Numbered from the stretch's first letter, positions 16,807 through 27,860 are shown. The stretch is 64,000 nt of DNA from Agromyces cavernae (GCF_021044935.1 NZ_JAJNMP010000001.1:682001-746000), one strand, 5' to 3'. Made by a program: numbers and translations. Notes: generated by a model not told the origin, from the sequence alone.

Positions 16807-16823
16807 ATACCCCTGAGGGGTAT
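16807..16823. promoter_or_regulatory. CsoR-type copper operator
   Basis: ATACCCC and GGGGTAT flank TGA to form a perfect 7-3-7 inverted repeat. The form closely matches known CsoR sites (G-tract palindromes ending in TATA). It lies 32 nt before the copper ATPase start and overlaps the likely -10 (GGTATAT on the minus strand), so a Cu(I)-responsive repressor encoded elsewhere should control the pump. Confidence 0.85.
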
Positions 16824-16887
16824 TCCCGTCGGTTCGCGCTGCGAGAACACCCGCGACCGCAGCATCCGATCGTGCTGTGATGGCGGG

Positions 16888-17874
16888 ATGGACTTGCTGA
16901 TCCTCGGTGGCACGCAATGGCTCGGACGCGAACTCGCGAAGGAGGCGAGCGCCCGCGGGCACCGTGTGACCTGCCTCGCGCGCGGTGAGGCCGGCGCGAT
17001 CGCCGACGGCGCGGTGCTCGTGCGCGCCGACCGCTCGCAGCCGGGAGCCTACGACGAGGTCGCACGCCACGAATGGGATGCCGTCATCGACGTGACCCGC
17101 CAGCCGGGGTTCGCCCGACGAGCCGCGGTCGACCTCGGCCCGCACGCCGCACACTGGACCTTCATCTCTTCGGGCAACGTCTACGCGGCGCACGACGAAC
17201 CCGGCGCAGACGAGTCGGCCGAGCTCATGGCACCACTCGAAGCCGACGAGTCCACGCCCGACACCTACGGCGAGGCGAAGTCGGCGATCGAGCTCGCGTA
17301 TCGCGAGGCGCTCGGCGATCGCCTGCTCGTGATCCGGCCGGGGCTCATCGCCGGGCCCGGCGACGCGTCGGGGCGCAGTGGGTATTGGGTCGCCCGCGCC
17401 GCTCGCGACGACCAGCCCATCCTGGTGCCCGACATCCTCGACGCCGCCGTGCAGGCCATCCACATCGACGATCTCGTTCGCTTCACGCTGGACAGCATCG
17501 AGCAGCGGCGCACCGGCGCCTTCAACGCGGTCGGCGATCGAACCACGTTCGGCGACTGGCTCGCACGCTCGCGCACGATCGCGGGCCATCGCGGAGAGGT
17601 CATCGCAGCTGCGCCCTCGTGGCTGGCCGGGCAGGGCGTCGCCGAGTGGTCGGGGCCCGACTCGCTGCCGCTCTGGATCATCGATCCCGAATGGAGCGCG
17701 TTCCTCGACCGCTCCAACGCGGCGGCCGTCGCCGCCGGACTGAGCCTGCGTCCGATCGACGAACTGCTCGCCGAGACCCTCGAATGGGAGCGAGCCCAGG
17801 GGCTCGACCGCGAGCGCGGCGCCGGGTTGGATGCGGCGCGGGAACGAGCGCTGCTCGCCGCGCTCCTCGGCTGA
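16888..17874 (+). CDS. NAD-dependent epimerase/dehydratase-like reductase
   Basis: 328 residues opening with MDLLILGGTQWLGRELAKEA, an extended-SDR nucleotide-binding motif (GGTxxLG). SSGNVYAAHDEP and TYGEAKSAIE resemble the catalytic Ser/Tyr-x3-Lys region, here YGEAK. The family includes atypical SDRs that act on sugar nucleotides or quinones. The gene is divergent from the copper ATPase, with the CsoR-type site between them, but the site lies closer to the ATPase. The ATG at 16888 is preceded by a weak ribosome site. Substrate not inferable. Confidence 0.85.
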   Translation: MDLLILGGTQWLGRELAKEASARGHRVTCLARGEAGAIADGAVLVRADRSQPGAYDEVARHEWDAVIDVTRQPGFARRAAVDLGPHAAHWTFISSGNVYAAHDEPGADESAELMAPLEADESTPDTYGEAKSAIELAYREALGDRLLVIRPGLIAGPGDASGRSGYWVARAARDDQPILVPDILDAAVQAIHIDDLVRFTLDSIEQRRTGAFNAVGDRTTFGDWLARSRTIAGHRGEVIAAAPSWLAGQGVAEWSGPDSLPLWIIDPEWSAFLDRSNAAAVAAGLSLRPIDELLAETLEWERAQGLDRERGAGLDAARERALLAALLG

Positions 17875-17909
17875 ACCGTCGACACCGCGACCTCGCGGAT
17901 CCCCGGCAG

Positions 17910-17927
17910 CGTCCGGGATCGCAGACG
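17910..17927. promoter_or_regulatory. Putative hut operator upstream of hutG
   Basis: CGTCCGGGATCGCAGACG matches the operators at 26258 and 29752 (CGTCYGG-N4-SCRGACG) and lies 54 nt before the HutG-like start, the same distance as at the other two loci. It probably binds the IclR regulator encoded at 29788. Confidence 0.7.
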
Positions 17928-17981
17928 CGTTCGGTGACGGATGCTTCGGCGCGAGGCATCCCGCATTGCTAGCTTCGAGGC

Positions 17982-18938
17982 ATGTCGACGCTCTCGCACG
18001 ATCCCCTCTGGCCCCGCGCGGGCGGCTGGCCCGCGCTCCACGAGCTCGACCCCGGCGCTGCCGTGGACCTCGCACTGCTCGGGGTGCCGGCGTCGCGCAC
18101 CTCGCTCTCGCCGACGAATGCGCACGAGACGCCCGCGGCGATCCGGGATGCGCTGAGGCGGTACAGCCCAGCGCTGATGCCCGACCGGCGCCCGGCCGTC
18201 GACCGCGGCGTCGGCGCCGCGGCATCCGGCCCGCGCGATCTCGCCGCACTGCGCTTCGCCGACGCGGGTGACATCGTCGACCCCGACTCGGCCGAGGGCG
18301 AGGCTCGCACGATCGCCGCCGTGTCGTCCGCGCTCGACCGAGCGTCGGCCCTCCTGGCGCTCGGCGGCGACAACTCCGTGACCGTCGCGACGGCACTCGG
18401 CGCCTGGGGCGACGACCTCGCGACCGCCGGACTCGTGACGATCGACGCGCACTACGACCTGCGCGACGGCGTGAGCAACGGGTCGCCCGTGCGCCGCCTC
18501 GTCGAAGCGGGGCTCGACCCGCGCCGCATCGTGCAGATCGGCATCGCCGACTTCGCGAACTCGGCGGCCTATGCGCAGCGCGCCGCCGACCTCGGCATCA
18601 CGGTGGTCCATCGCGACGAACTCCATGGGCGCGACCTCCCCGAGGTCATGGCGGAGGCCCTCGAGATCGCCGGATCGGCCGGCGGACCCGTGCACCTCGA
18701 CGTCGACGTCGACGCGTGCGACCGGTCGGTCGCGCCCGGATGCCCGGCCTCGGTGCCGGGCGGGCTGGCGGCGTGGGAGTTGCGGGCACTCGTACGCGCC
18801 GCGGCATCCGATGCGCGGGTGCGCAGCGCCGACCTCGTCGAGATCGACGCGACCGCCGATGCCGCCGACGGACGCACCGTTCGGCTCGCGGCACTGTGCG
18901 TGCTCGAGTTCGCCGCGGGAATGCTCGCGCGGGGCTGA
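17982..18938 (+). CDS. hutG: Arginase/agmatinase-family ureohydrolase, probable formimidoylglutamase
   Basis: 318 residues with the three metal-binding signatures of ureohydrolases: LGGDNS near residue 127 (Asn where many have His), DAHYDLRD at 155-162, and DVDVDACDR near 240. DAHYDLRDG followed by NGSPVRRLVE resembles HutG formimidoylglutamases more than agmatinases. HutG would convert formimidoylglutamate to glutamate and formamide, the final step of histidine breakdown. The gene is 5 kb from hutI/hutU/hutH, but an inverted repeat like those upstream of hutU and hutH lies at the same 54-nt distance, which supports the assignment. A proclavaminate- or guanidinobutyrase-type activity cannot be excluded. 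Confidence 0.75.
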   Translation: MSTLSHDPLWPRAGGWPALHELDPGAAVDLALLGVPASRTSLSPTNAHETPAAIRDALRRYSPALMPDRRPAVDRGVGAAASGPRDLAALRFADAGDIVDPDSAEGEARTIAAVSSALDRASALLALGGDNSVTVATALGAWGDDLATAGLVTIDAHYDLRDGVSNGSPVRRLVEAGLDPRRIVQIGIADFANSAAYAQRAADLGITVVHRDELHGRDLPEVMAEALEIAGSAGGPVHLDVDVDACDRSVAPGCPASVPGGLAAWELRALVRAAASDARVRSADLVEIDATADAADGRTVRLAALCVLEFAAGMLARG

Positions 18939-18989
18939 CCGGCGCACCGACCCTCGCGCGACGGCGCGAGCGGTGGCAGACTCGGCACC

Positions 18990-19475
18990 ATGAAGACGCT
19001 CGTACTCGTGCGTCACGCGAAGTCGAGTTGGGACGAGCCCGGCCTCGACGACCATGAGCGCCCACTCAACGAACGAGGGCTGCGCAACGCGCCGCTGATG
19101 GGCCACCGTCTCGCCGAGCGCGGCACCGTTCCCGACGTCATCCGGTCGAGCACCGCCGTGCGAGCACGCAGCACCGCCCAGCTCATGGCGCGTGCGATGG
19201 GGCTCATGCACGAGCACGTCGAGCTCGACGAGCGCCTGTACGGGGCTTCGCCCGAGACGATCCTCGACATCGCGGGCGAGCTCGACGACGCGATCGGCAC
19301 GGTGATGCTCGTCGCCCACGACCCCGGGCTCAGCGACCTCGCGTACACGCTTTCGGACAGCGCCATCGAGCACATGCCGACCTGCGCGATCGCCGAGTTC
19401 CGCTTCGACGTCGAGAGCTGGCGCGACGCGGTCGACGCCGAGCCGGTCGACGTCTGGTTCGACACGCCCCGCTAA
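18990..19475 (+). CDS. sixA: SixA-like histidine phosphatase
   Basis: 161 residues opening MKTLVLVRHAKSSWDEP, with the RHAKSSW motif of the SixA branch of the histidine phosphatase superfamily; the catalytic His is in RHG/RHA position 9. SSTAVRARSTAQ and VAHDPGLSDL supply the second Arg and second His of the phosphate pocket. SixA dephosphorylates histidine-containing phosphotransfer proteins in Enterobacteria; the actinobacterial substrate is unknown. The stop overlaps the stop of the convergent epoxide hydrolase-like gene by two bases. Confidence 0.9.
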   Translation: MKTLVLVRHAKSSWDEPGLDDHERPLNERGLRNAPLMGHRLAERGTVPDVIRSSTAVRARSTAQLMARAMGLMHEHVELDERLYGASPETILDIAGELDDAIGTVMLVAHDPGLSDLAYTLSDSAIEHMPTCAIAEFRFDVESWRDAVDAEPVDVWFDTPR

Positions 19476-20629
19476 CCGGCGTTCAGCACCTGGACCGCCG
19501 CACGGATGTCCTGCACCATCAGGTCGGGCTGCTCCCAGCCGGCGAAGTGGCCGCCGGTGGCCAGCTCCTCCCAGCGCACGAGGTTGTTCGCACCCTCGAC
19601 GGTGCGGGGCACCGCGGAGCCGAGGTCGTGCGGCATGGCGACGATCGCGAGCGGGGTCTCGGACTTCTCGGGTTCGACGCCCCAGCCCGTCGCCCCCTCC
19701 TTGTAGTACCGCATCGACGACCAGATGGTGGCGAAGTGCCAGTAGATGCTGACGGTGGTGAGCATGTCGTCCCTCGTGAAGACCTCCTCTGGTGAGTCCT
19801 CGGCGGCCGACCAGTCCTTGAACCGCTCGACGAGCCAGGTCAGCAGGCCGACCGGTGAGTCGGTGAGCGCCAGCCCGAGGGACTGCGGTCGCGTGGCCTG
19901 GACCATGGCATAACCGCCGAGCTCGTACTGGTAGCGCATCGAGCGCTCGACGGCGCGCGCCTCGCGGGGGTCGCTGAAGTCCGCGGTCTCGGGCGTGAGC
20001 TCCTCGCCGCCGAGCACGTCGGTCAGGTGCAGGCCGAGCAGGTGCTCTCGGTCGATCAGGCCCATCGCGCGTCCGATGAGCGCGCCGGTGTCGTACCCGT
20101 GGACGGCGTAGCGCTCATAGCCCAGCCGGGCCATCAAGGCGGCCATGGCTGCGGCGGCCCGCTCGGTGTTCCAGCCGACCGCGGGACCGGAGATCCCGAA
20201 GCCGGGAATGGTCGCGATGACCACGTCGAACGCATCCTCGGACGTGCCGCTGTGCGAGGCGGGGTCGACTAGGGCGTCGATCATCGGGAGGAACTCGGTG
20301 GGCGCACCGGGCCACCCGTGGAGCAGGAGCAGCGGCGTGGCCCCGCCGTGGTCGGATCGAACGTGGAAGAAATGCACGTCGTGCCCGTCGATCGGGGTGG
20401 TGAACTGCGGGACGGCGTTGATGCGCCGCTCCTGCGCTCGCCAGTCGAACTCGGTGGCCCAGTACTGCACGAGCGACTTGGCGTAGTCGACCGGGACGCC
20501 GTGGTCCCAGCCAGTGCCGGCGTCCTCCAACGGCCAGCGGGTCTGCGCGAGCCGGTCGGCGAGCGCGGTCAGGGACTCATCGGGGACGTGGAGGGTGAAG
20601 GGGCTGATGGTGGTGGTCTGTTCGTTCAT
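19472..20629 (-). CDS. Epoxide hydrolase-like alpha/beta hydrolase (EHN domain)
   Basis: 385 residues from the ATG at 20629. The N-terminal EHN domain (SPFTLHVPDESLTALADRLAQ, TRWP, GVPVDYAKSLVQYW) is followed by an alpha/beta hydrolase core with oxyanion motif LLHGWPG, nucleophile region VHGYDTGALIG (Asp) and C-terminal GGHFAGWEQP (catalytic His). This is the layout of microsomal-type epoxide hydrolases, which open epoxides to diols. The frame stays open upstream to 21013 but that part is antisense to the molybdoenzyme gene. It is divergent from that operon with about 100 bp between. Confidence 0.9.
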   Translation of the reverse strand: MNEQTTTISPFTLHVPDESLTALADRLAQTRWPLEDAGTGWDHGVPVDYAKSLVQYWATEFDWRAQERRINAVPQFTTPIDGHDVHFFHVRSDHGGATPLLLLHGWPGAPTEFLPMIDALVDPASHSGTSEDAFDVVIATIPGFGISGPAVGWNTERAAAAMAALMARLGYERYAVHGYDTGALIGRAMGLIDREHLLGLHLTDVLGGEELTPETADFSDPREARAVERSMRYQYELGGYAMVQATRPQSLGLALTDSPVGLLTWLVERFKDWSAAEDSPEEVFTRDDMLTTVSIYWHFATIWSSMRYYKEGATGWGVEPEKSETPLAIVAMPHDLGSAVPRTVEGANNLVRWEELATGGHFAGWEQPDLMVQDIRAAVQVLNAG

Positions 20630-20729
20630 GAGCCTCACGCTACGAGGCGATGCGGCCGGATTCCGTCCGCTTGTCCCATTCATCCCGAGTTCCGGCACGT
20701 TATCGTGAGAGCAACGAGAGGGGGACGCC

Positions 20730-21320
20730 ATGTCCTTCATCACCAGGGGGTTCAGCGGGCGCAGTCGTGAACGCGATGAACGACTCCCGCCCGGGCAGAC
20801 CCTCGTGCACGACTTCCCGGTGCTTTCGGCCGGGCCGACGCCCGACATCGACACCGCCGATTGGGAGTTCACGATCCGCACCGAGTCGGGGTCGCAGTCG
20901 TGGAACTGGGACGAGTTCATGGCGCTCGAGATCGACGAGGTCTCGACCGACATCCACTGCGTCACGCACTGGTCGAAGCTCGGCACGAGCTGGCGCGGGG
21001 TGTCGATCGACACCCTCTTCGAGCACGTCGAGACCGGGTACGACTACGTCATGGCGCACAGCTACGGCGGGTACACGACGAACGTGCCGCTCGACGAACT
21101 GCGGGGCGGCAAGGCCTGGGTCGCCTTCGAGTTCGACGGCGAGCCGCTCGAGCCCGAGCACGGCGGCCCTGCGCGACTGCTCGTGCCGCACCTGTACTTC
21201 TGGAAGAGCGCGAAGTGGGTGCGCGGCCTCGAGATGATGCCGACCGACGAGCCCGGTTTCTGGGAGCAGAACGGCTACCACCTTCACGGCGACCCGTGGA
21301 AGGAAGAGCGCTACTGGTGA
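20730..21320 (+). CDS. Molybdopterin-dependent oxidoreductase, sulfite-oxidase-like
   Basis: 196 residues. DIHCVTHWSKLGTSWRGV carries Cys77, the expected molybdenum ligand of the sulfite-oxidase/YedY fold, and YVMAHSYGGYTTNVPL plus WVAFEFDGEPLEPEHGGP are the usual cofactor-pocket segments. No Tat signal is present, so it probably acts in the cytoplasm. The start follows a short leader with GAGAGGGGG upstream. The stop overlaps the GTG of the flavoreductase gene (GTGA), so the two proteins are probably electron-transfer partners. Confidence 0.92.
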   Translation: MSFITRGFSGRSRERDERLPPGQTLVHDFPVLSAGPTPDIDTADWEFTIRTESGSQSWNWDEFMALEIDEVSTDIHCVTHWSKLGTSWRGVSIDTLFEHVETGYDYVMAHSYGGYTTNVPLDELRGGKAWVAFEFDGEPLEPEHGGPARLLVPHLYFWKSAKWVRGLEMMPTDEPGFWEQNGYHLHGDPWKEERYW

Positions 21321-22087
21321 GCGACACCGTCGGCATCGCGCCCTCCGTCCGCGCGGTTCCCCGTGCAGGCTGGCACGTCGGCACCGTCACGGCAGCGATC
21401 CGCGAGACGCCGAATGCGACGCGCCTCGAGATCGAGGTCGACGGATGGCCCGGCAACGCACCGGGGCAGCACCTCGACGTGCGACTCACTGCGCCCGACG
21501 GGTACACGGCAACCCGCTCGTACTCGATCGCGTCGTCGGGCGACGCGTCGCGCGTGGTGCTCGCGGTCGACAAGCTGCCAGACGGCGAGGTGTCGCCGTT
21601 CCTCGTCGACGAGGTGCGCGCGGGCGACCTGCTCGAAGTCCACGGTCCGCTCGGCGCGTTCTTCGTGTGGCGGCCCGGGGGCGATCCGCGCCCCGTGCAG
21701 CTCATCGCGGGCGGATCGGGCGTCGTGCCGCTCTACGCGATCGCCGGCGCACGCGCACAAGCCGGCGACGAGACGCCGTTCCGGCTGCTCTACTCGGTGC
21801 GCACGCCCGGCGACGTGTACTTCGCACGTGAGCTCGAGGCTCTGGCCGGGACATCCGCCCCGCTTCGCCTCGATCTGGTCTACACGCGGCGCGCCCCCGA
21901 TGGCTGGCCGACGCCACCCCGACGCATCACGCGCGAGCTGCTCGAGGCATCCGTCGTGCCTGCGGCGGAGCATCCCCTCGTCTACGTCTGCGGCTCGACG
22001 GGGTTCGTCGAGCGCATCGCGGACTGGCTGGTCGAGTTCGGGCACGACCCGCGCTCGATCCGCACCGAACGATACGGAGGCACGTGA
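21317..22087 (+). CDS. FAD/NAD(P)-binding ferredoxin-reductase-like oxidoreductase
   Basis: 256 residues from a GTG at 21317 that overlaps the preceding stop. RSYSIASSG is the FAD-binding RxYS motif, IAGGSGVVPLYAI the NAD(P) phosphate loop, and VYVCGSTGFVERIADWLVEFG the C-terminal FNR-family motif. There is no C-terminal 2Fe-2S domain. It should pass electrons between NAD(P)H and the molybdopterin protein encoded just before. The stop TGA overlaps the ATG of the DUF6510 gene. Confidence 0.92.
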   Translation: MSDTVGIAPSVRAVPRAGWHVGTVTAAIRETPNATRLEIEVDGWPGNAPGQHLDVRLTAPDGYTATRSYSIASSGDASRVVLAVDKLPDGEVSPFLVDEVRAGDLLEVHGPLGAFFVWRPGGDPRPVQLIAGGSGVVPLYAIAGARAQAGDETPFRLLYSVRTPGDVYFARELEALAGTSAPLRLDLVYTRRAPDGWPTPPRRITRELLEASVVPAAEHPLVYVCGSTGFVERIADWLVEFGHDPRSIRTERYGGT

Positions 22088-22356
22088 TGGAGCACGTCGA
22101 CGGCAACGCGCTGGCGGGTCCGCTCGCCGAGTTCTTCTCGTTCGACGTGACCATGGCGGTCGCGAAGTGCGAGGGCTGCGGCTCGATCGCGGAGCTCGCA
22201 CGGGCGATGGTCTACGCGAGCGACGCCGGCACCGTGGTGCGCTGCGGCTCGTGCGGCCAGGTGCTCATGACGCTCGTCGAGTCGGAGGATCGGGCATGGA
22301 TCCGGTTCACGGGGATGGGTGCCATCGAGGTCGCCCGCACGTCGGCGGCGGGTTGA
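22087..22356 (+). CDS. DUF6510 zinc-ribbon-like small protein
   Basis: 89 residues with two CxxC pairs (KCEGCGSI and RCGSCGQV), spaced as in a zinc ribbon, flanked by MVYASDAGTVV and LMTLVESEDRAWI. It is the third gene of the molybdoenzyme operon and overlaps its neighbour as TGATG. DUF6510 proteins recur in this context; a role in cofactor or partner assembly is inferred only from this linkage. Confidence 0.85.
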   Translation: MEHVDGNALAGPLAEFFSFDVTMAVAKCEGCGSIAELARAMVYASDAGTVVRCGSCGQVLMTLVESEDRAWIRFTGMGAIEVARTSAAG

Positions 22357-22402
22357 TGGGCGGCACTTCGATCGGCGGCTCGACCTCCGGTGAGACCCCG
22401 TG

Positions 22403-22699
22403 ATGTGGATCGGCTGGATCGAGTTCGACCTGCTCCTCGGCGAGGTGCACTCGCTGAAGGAGAAGCGCGCGGTGCTGCGTCCCCTGCTGGCCGATCTGCG
22501 GCGCACCACCGAGGCGAGCGTGGCCGAGGTCGACGACCAGGACCTGCACCGGCGCGACCGTGTGGGCGTCGGCGTCGTGGCCTCGAGCGCCGAGCGGGTG
22601 ACCGAAGTGCTCGACCGGGCGGAGCGGCTCGTCGCCGGGCGTCCCGAGCTCACCCTGCTTTCGGCGCGTCGGCGGCTGCGGCGCAGTGATGACGACTGA
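22403..22699 (+). CDS. DUF503 domain-containing protein (YlxP-like)
   Basis: 98 residues beginning MWIGWIEFDLLLGEVHSLKEKR, characteristic of DUF503 (YlxP), followed by DDQDLHRRDRVGVGVVASSAERVTEVLDRAERLV. The family is small and ferredoxin-like in fold, often found near rbfA/infB and of uncertain function. Here it stands 46 bp after the DUF6510 gene and may be read through from that operon. An in-frame GTG at 22400 is possible. Confidence 0.88.
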   Translation: MWIGWIEFDLLLGEVHSLKEKRAVLRPLLADLRRTTEASVAEVDDQDLHRRDRVGVGVVASSAERVTEVLDRAERLVAGRPELTLLSARRRLRRSDDD

Positions 22700-22769
22700 C
22701 GGCGGCGACGGGGGGTTTGACGCGCCATGACCACGGGCGTAGACAGAGACCGGGAAAGGGAGGTGTCGC

Positions 22770-23165
22770 ATGTTGAAGGATCTCTTGATCACGCTCGAGG
22801 ACACACCCGGTGAGGGGGCGAAGCTGGGCGAGGCGCTCGGCAACGCGTCCATCAACATCGAGGGGCTCTGCGCGGTGGTCGACGAGGGGAGGGGCATCGT
22901 CCACGTCCTCGTCGAGGATGCCGCCGCCGCCCGGGCCGCCATCGCCGGCGCCGGGCTCTCGGTCGAGCGCGAGGTCGACGTGATCGTCAGCCCGCCGATC
23001 GCCGACGCCGACGTCGACAAGCCGGGCGTGTTCGGCGCGATGGCGCGAGCGCTCGCCGACGCCGGGATCAACGTCACCCTCGGCTACATGGCCAGCAGGA
23101 ACCGTGTCGTGCTCGGCACGAGCGACAACACGCGGGCGCAGCAGGTGCTGCAGTCGATGATGTGA
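22770..23165 (+). CDS. Tandem ACT-domain protein
   Basis: 131 residues with two ACT-type halves: MLKDLLITLEDTPGEGAKLG...INIEGLCAVV and DKPGVFGAMARALADAGINVTLGYMAS. Each has the glycine at the ligand-binding turn typical of amino-acid-sensing ACT domains. It has a strong AAGGGAGGTG ribosome site. No catalytic domain is attached, so it is probably a free-standing sensor; what it regulates cannot be told from the context. Confidence 0.85.
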   Translation: MLKDLLITLEDTPGEGAKLGEALGNASINIEGLCAVVDEGRGIVHVLVEDAAAARAAIAGAGLSVEREVDVIVSPPIADADVDKPGVFGAMARALADAGINVTLGYMASRNRVVLGTSDNTRAQQVLQSMM

Positions 23166-23238
23166 TGCGGCGGAGCGCCGGCCCGGGCGTGAGCCTCGCG
23201 CGGGCCGACCTTCCGACGCGCCGGGCGGATGCCGCGAC

Positions 23239-24537
23239 TCAGCGGCCGACGAGTGCCTCGCCGTCCTTCCACACCCCGGCGACGAGCGGCACGCCCGGCC
23301 GGTACGCGAGGTGCACGTGGCTCGGTGCATCGAGCAGCACGAGGTCGGCCGGCCCGCCCGGGCGGATCACGCCGACATCCGTGCGTCGCAGCGCCGCCGC
23401 GCCGCCCGCGGTCGACGCCCACACCGCTTCGGCCGGGGTCATGCCCATGTCGCGCACGGCGACCGCGATGCAGAACGGCATCGAGCTCGTGAAGCTCGAC
23501 CCCGGGTTGCAGTCGCTCGCGAGTGCGACCGTGACGCCCGCGTCGATGAGGCGGCGCGCGTCGGGATACGGCTGCCGGGTCGAGAACTCGACGCCCGGCA
23601 GCAGGGTGGCCACCGTGTTCGATGCCGCGAGGGCCGCGACATCCGCATCGCTCAGGTAGGTGCAGTGGTCGACGGATGCCGCGTCGAGATCGACCGCGAG
23701 CCGCACGCCCTCACCGGGACCGAGCTGGTTGCCGTGCACGCGCACACCGAGGCCCCGGGCGCGGCCGGCCTCGAGCACGCGGCGGGACTGCTCGGGCGTG
23801 AACGCACCGCGCTCGCAGAAGGCATCGACCCAACGCGCGTGCGGTGCGCACGCGGAGAGCATCTCGCCGATGACGAGGTCGACGTAGGCGTCGGCTCCGC
23901 GAGCGGGGCTGCCGTCGGCGCCGGCGTCGGCGAAGTCGGCCGGCACGACATGCGCGCCGAGGAATGTGACCTCGTCGGTGACCTCGCGTGCGAGGCGCAC
24001 GAGGCGCTGTTCATCGTCGACGCTCAAGCCGTAGCCCGACTTGATCTCGAAGGTCGTCGTGCCCTGGGCGTGAAGCTCGGCGACGAATCCGGCGAGGCGG
24101 GCGCGCAGCTCGTCGTCGGTGGCCGCGCGCGTCGCCGCGACGGTCGAGCGGATGCCGCCCGCGGCATATCGCTGCCCGGCCATGCGGGCCGCGAACTCGT
24201 CGGCCCGGTCGCCGCCGAACACGAGGTGCGTGTGACTGTCGACGAACCCCGGGATCACGGCGCGGCCGCGCGCGTCGACCACCTCGACCTCGGTGTCCCA
24301 GAGCGTGCGGTGTTCTTCGCCGTCGCGTCGCTCCTCGCGCTCGTACCGGAGCTCCTCGGCGTGCGACGGCGCGTTCGCGGCGGGTCCGACCCAGGTGACG
24401 CGTCCGTCCTCCACGAGCACGGCGGCGTCGCGGACGATGCCGAGCGCCCCTCCTTCGCGGTCGCCTGCGGGGTCGTTCGTCACCAGTTCGGCGATGCCGG
24501 TGAGCAGCATCCGCCGTGTGGCCGCGCCGTCGCTCAT
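23239..24537 (-). CDS. hutI: Imidazolonepropionase
   Basis: 432 residues of the metal-dependent amidohydrolase type. [22 protein letters not shown] carries the two metal His residues and the HutI signature; [38 protein letters not shown] and [15 protein letters not shown] complete the active site. HutI hydrolyses imidazolone propionate to formimidoylglutamate in the cytoplasm. Its ATG overlaps the hutU stop (ATGA at 24537-24534), so hutU and hutI form an operon controlled by the inverted repeat at 26258. Confidence 0.96.
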   Translation of the reverse strand: MSDGAATRRMLLTGIAELVTNDPAGDREGGALGIVRDAAVLVEDGRVTWVGPAANAPSHAEELRYEREERRDGEEHRTLWDTEVEVVDARGRAVIPGFVDSHTHLVFGGDRADEFAARMAGQRYAAGGIRSTVAATRAATDDELRARLAGFVAELHAQGTTTFEIKSGYGLSVDDEQRLVRLAREVTDEVTFLGAHVVPADFADAGADGSPARGADAYVDLVIGEMLSACAPHARWVDAFCERGAFTPEQSRRVLEAGRARGLGVRVHGNQLGPGEGVRLAVDLDAASVDHCTYLSDADVAALAASNTVATLLPGVEFSTRQPYPDARRLIDAGVTVALASDCNPGSSFTSSMPFCIAVAVRDMGMTPAEAVWASTAGGAAALRRTDVGVIRPGGPADLVLLDAPSHVHLAYRPGVPLVAGVWKDGEALVGR

Positions 24538-26204
24538 GCGTCGAGCATAGGCACGCGCAGCCCGCGCTCGCGAGCGACCTCGATCGCACGGTCGTAGCCC
24601 GCGTCGACGTGGCGCATGACACCGGTGCCCGGATCGTTCACGAGCACTCGCGCGATCTTCTCGGCCGCGAGATCGGTGCCGTCGGCCACGATCACCTGGC
24701 CGGCGTGGATCGAGCGGCCGATGCCGACGCCGCCACCGTGGTGCAGCGACACCCAGGTCGCGCCCGACGCCGTGTTGAGCAGGGCGTTCAGCAGCGGCCA
24801 GTCGGCGATCGCGTCGGAGCCGTCGGCCATCGCCTCGGTCTCACGATACGGCGAGGCGACCGAACCCGAGTCGAGGTGGTCGCGGCCGATCACGACCGGT
24901 GCGCTGAGCTCGCCAGACGCCACCATCTCGTTGAACTTGAGCCCGGCGAGGTGGCGCTCCTGGTAGCCGAGCCAGCAGATGCGCGCCGGCAGGCCCTCGA
25001 AGTGCACCTTCTCGCCGGCCTGCGTGATCCATCGGCGCAGGTGCTCATCCTCGGGGAACAGCTCGAGGATGGCGCGGTCGGTCGCCGCGATGTCGGCGGG
25101 GTCGCCCGAGAGCGCCGCCCACCGGAACGGCCCCTTGCCCTCGGCGAACAGCGGCCGGATGTAGGCGGGCACGAACCCCGGGAACGCGAACGCGCGGTCG
25201 TAGCCGCCGAGTTCGGCCTCGCGGCGGATCGAGTTGCCGTAGTCGAAGACCTCGGCGCCCGCGTCCTGGAACTCGACCATCGCCTGCACCTGCTTGGCCA
25301 TGCTCGCGCGCGCCTTCTCGGTGAACGCCTCGGGATCGGATGCCGCGAGCTCGTGCCACTCGTCGACGCTCACGCCCTCGGGCAGGTACGAGAGCGGATC
25401 GTGCGCACTCGTCTGGTCGGTGACGATGTCGATCGCGACGCCGCGGGCGAGCAGCTCGGGGAAGACCGTGGCCGCATTGCCGACGAGGCCGACGCTGAGC
25501 GGGGTTCGGGCCGCCTTCGCCGCGAGCACACGGGCGATCGCGTCGTCGAGGTCGTCGGTCAGCTCGTCGAGGTACCCGTGGTCGACGCGCCGCTGAAGGC
25601 GGGTCTCGTCGACGTCGACGATGAGCACGACGCCTTCATTCATGGTCACGGCGAGCGGCTGCGCGCCGCCCATGCCGCCGCAGCCGCCGGTGAGCGTGAG
25701 GGTTCCGGCGAGGCTGCCGCCGAACCGGGCGCGGGCGATCGCGCCGAACGTCTCGTAGGTGCCCTGCAGGATGCCCTGCGTTCCGATGTAGATCCACGAG
25801 CCGGCCGTCATCTGGCCGTACATCGTGAGGCCCTGCTGCTCGAGCCGGCGGAACTCGGGCCACGTCGCCCAGTCGCCCACGAGGTTCGAGTTCGCGATGA
25901 GCACGCGCGGCGCCCATTCGTGGGTGCGGAACACGCCGACGGGCTTGCCCGACTGCACGAGCAGCGTCTCGTCGGCCTCGAGGTCTTCGAGGGTGCGCAC
26001 GATCGCGTCGAACGCCTCCCAGTTGCGGGCGGCCTTGCCCGTGCCGCCGTAGACGATGAGGTCTTCGGGCCGCTCGGCGACCTCGGGGTCGAGGTTGTTC
26101 ATGAGCATGCGCAGGGGCGCCTCGGTCTGCCAGCTCTTCGCGGTGAGCTCGGAGCCGCGCGCGGCGCGGACGGTGCGTGCGGGGGCGGTGGGTGCGTCGG
26201 TCAT
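24534..26204 (-). CDS. hutU: Urocanate hydratase
   Basis: 556 residues, the usual urocanase length, from the ATG at 26204; a second ATG at 26222 adds six residues. [28 protein letters not shown] at the N-terminus, [17 protein letters not shown] at the NAD+-binding site and [10 protein letters not shown] near the centre are family signatures. The enzyme converts urocanate to imidazolone propionate with tightly bound NAD+. It is the first gene of the hutUI operon and carries an operator 53 nt upstream. Confidence 0.97.
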   Translation of the reverse strand: MTDAPTAPARTVRAARGSELTAKSWQTEAPLRMLMNNLDPEVAERPEDLIVYGGTGKAARNWEAFDAIVRTLEDLEADETLLVQSGKPVGVFRTHEWAPRVLIANSNLVGDWATWPEFRRLEQQGLTMYGQMTAGSWIYIGTQGILQGTYETFGAIARARFGGSLAGTLTLTGGCGGMGGAQPLAVTMNEGVVLIVDVDETRLQRRVDHGYLDELTDDLDDAIARVLAAKAARTPLSVGLVGNAATVFPELLARGVAIDIVTDQTSAHDPLSYLPEGVSVDEWHELAASDPEAFTEKARASMAKQVQAMVEFQDAGAEVFDYGNSIRREAELGGYDRAFAFPGFVPAYIRPLFAEGKGPFRWAALSGDPADIAATDRAILELFPEDEHLRRWITQAGEKVHFEGLPARICWLGYQERHLAGLKFNEMVASGELSAPVVIGRDHLDSGSVASPYRETEAMADGSDAIADWPLLNALLNTASGATWVSLHHGGGVGIGRSIHAGQVIVADGTDLAAEKIARVLVNDPGTGVMRHVDAGYDRAIEVARERGLRVPMLDA

Positions 26205-26257
26205 GCTCCGATCACACACCACGCGACGGCGCCCGACAACGGATGTCGCGTGCCTCG

Positions 26258-26275
26258 CGTCTGGGATACCGGACG
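26258..26275. promoter_or_regulatory. Putative hut operator upstream of hutU
   Basis: CGTCTGGGATACCGGACG is a 7-4-7 inverted repeat with one mismatch. It resembles the perfect repeat before hutH and lies 53 nt before the hutU start. It probably binds the IclR regulator encoded at 29788. Confidence 0.8.
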
Positions 26276-26291
26276 TATGGGCTGAGCGTGC

Positions 26292-27860
<1,569 letters not shown>

